DNA of 6,200 bases from UBA11386 sp035286785 (GTDB lineage: Bacteria; Planctomycetota; Planctomycetia; Pirellulales; Thermoguttaceae), in contig DATECS010000445.1 of the NCBI GenBank assembly GCA_035286785.1, forward strand, positions 1 to 6,200, written 5' to 3'. Of this stretch, positions 5,977-6,200 are shown piece after piece; the first letter of the stretch is position 1, and each line of letters begins with the position of its first letter. A program made the translations under genes and the position numbers. The notes under the pieces were generated by a model. That model ran no database searches, was not told the origin of the DNA, and saw nothing but the letters and a program-made list of their open reading frames with translations.

Positions 5977-6200
5977 GGCGCCTCTGGACGCACCGTGGGC
6001 AGGTCGGTACTCATCACGCTCCGCGTGATGTCACGATAGACCGGTATTCGCGTTCAGCGACGACCTCACGCGGAGCGTGAGGAATACGGTGGCGCCTCTG
6101 GACGCACCGTGGGCAGGTCGGTACTCATCACGCTCCGCGTGATGTCACGATAGACCGGTATTCGCGTTCAGCGACGACCTCACGCGGAGCGTGAGGAATA
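5977..6200. repeat. Perfect tandem repeat of a 114-bp noncoding unit (at least two copies)
   Basis: Copy one is 5977-6090. Copy two is 6091-6200, identical over all 110 visible bases and cut by the right edge. The array begins on the base directly after the TAG stop of the GT4 gene. Every frame of the unit on both strands contains stops, so it is not coding even though 114 is a multiple of three. The absence of any difference between copies points to recent duplication or active homogenisation. The array may continue beyond the window. Confidence 0.92.
6012..6082. repeat. Pair of related hairpins within the 114-bp unit
   Basis: Hairpin one: CATCACGC (6012-6019), loop TCC, GCGTGATG (6023-6030). 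Hairpin two: CCTCACGC (6064-6071), loop GGA, GCGTGAGG (6075-6082). Hairpin two is the reverse complement of hairpin one except at one base pair of the stem, where A-T has become C-G on both sides. They recur at 6126-6144 and 6178-6196. In addition GTATTC (6044-6049) can pair with GAATAC (6082-6087), enclosing the second hairpin. The layout resembles paired REP/BIME elements. Confidence 0.75.

Noticed and set aside
5977..6200. CRISPR array
   Set aside because: The whole 114-bp unit repeats without variable spacers, and no cas gene is nearby.
5977..6200. Repetitive peptide gene, since 114 is a multiple of three
   Set aside because: All six frames of the unit contain stop codons.

Overview
The window reads as a high-GC chromosome segment from a member of the Planctomycetota, possibly the order Pirellulales. 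This assignment is an inference. It rests on the gene content (a glucosyl-3-phosphoglycerate synthase beside GT4 glycosyltransferases and a HAD hydrolase, which resembles the mannosylglucosylglycerate genes known from Rhodopirellula baltica), on weak or absent Shine-Dalgarno sites, and on intergenic palindromes of a kind I recall from planctomycete genomes. No rRNA or other phylogenetic marker is present to confirm it.

All five genes lie on the + strand. (1) 3-806: C-terminal part of an M20/peptidase-T-like protein, cut by the left edge, which appears to lack the family's catalytic Glu-Glu pair. (2) 796-1821: gpgS, glucosyl-3-phosphoglycerate synthase, overlapping the previous stop codon. (3) 2028-3572: a large GT4-type glycosyltransferase. 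(4) 3611-4495: a HAD-family hydrolase, probably a phosphatase. (5) 4693-5976: a second, different GT4-type glycosyltransferase. The 206-base gap after gpgS holds an imperfect inverted repeat and a terminator-like hairpin. The 197-base gap before the last gene holds a perfect 29-bp palindrome with a 20-base spacer. From 5977 to the right edge there is a perfect tandem duplication of a 114-bp noncoding unit that carries two related hairpins.

The genes fit a pathway for a glucosylglycerate-based compatible solute or glycolipid head group. GpgS joins NDP-glucose to 3-phosphoglycerate, a GT4 enzyme adds a further sugar (mannose in mannosylglucosylglycerate, MGG), and a phosphatase removes the 3-phosphate. 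From memory, R. baltica makes MGG with GpgS, MggA (mannosyltransferase) and MggB (phosphatase). Here there are two GT4 genes where MGG needs only one, so the product could be MGG plus something else, or a longer oligosaccharyl-glycerate. That surplus, and the noncoding repeats set between the genes, are the points most worth following. No tRNA, rRNA, CRISPR array, transposase or recognised riboswitch was seen.
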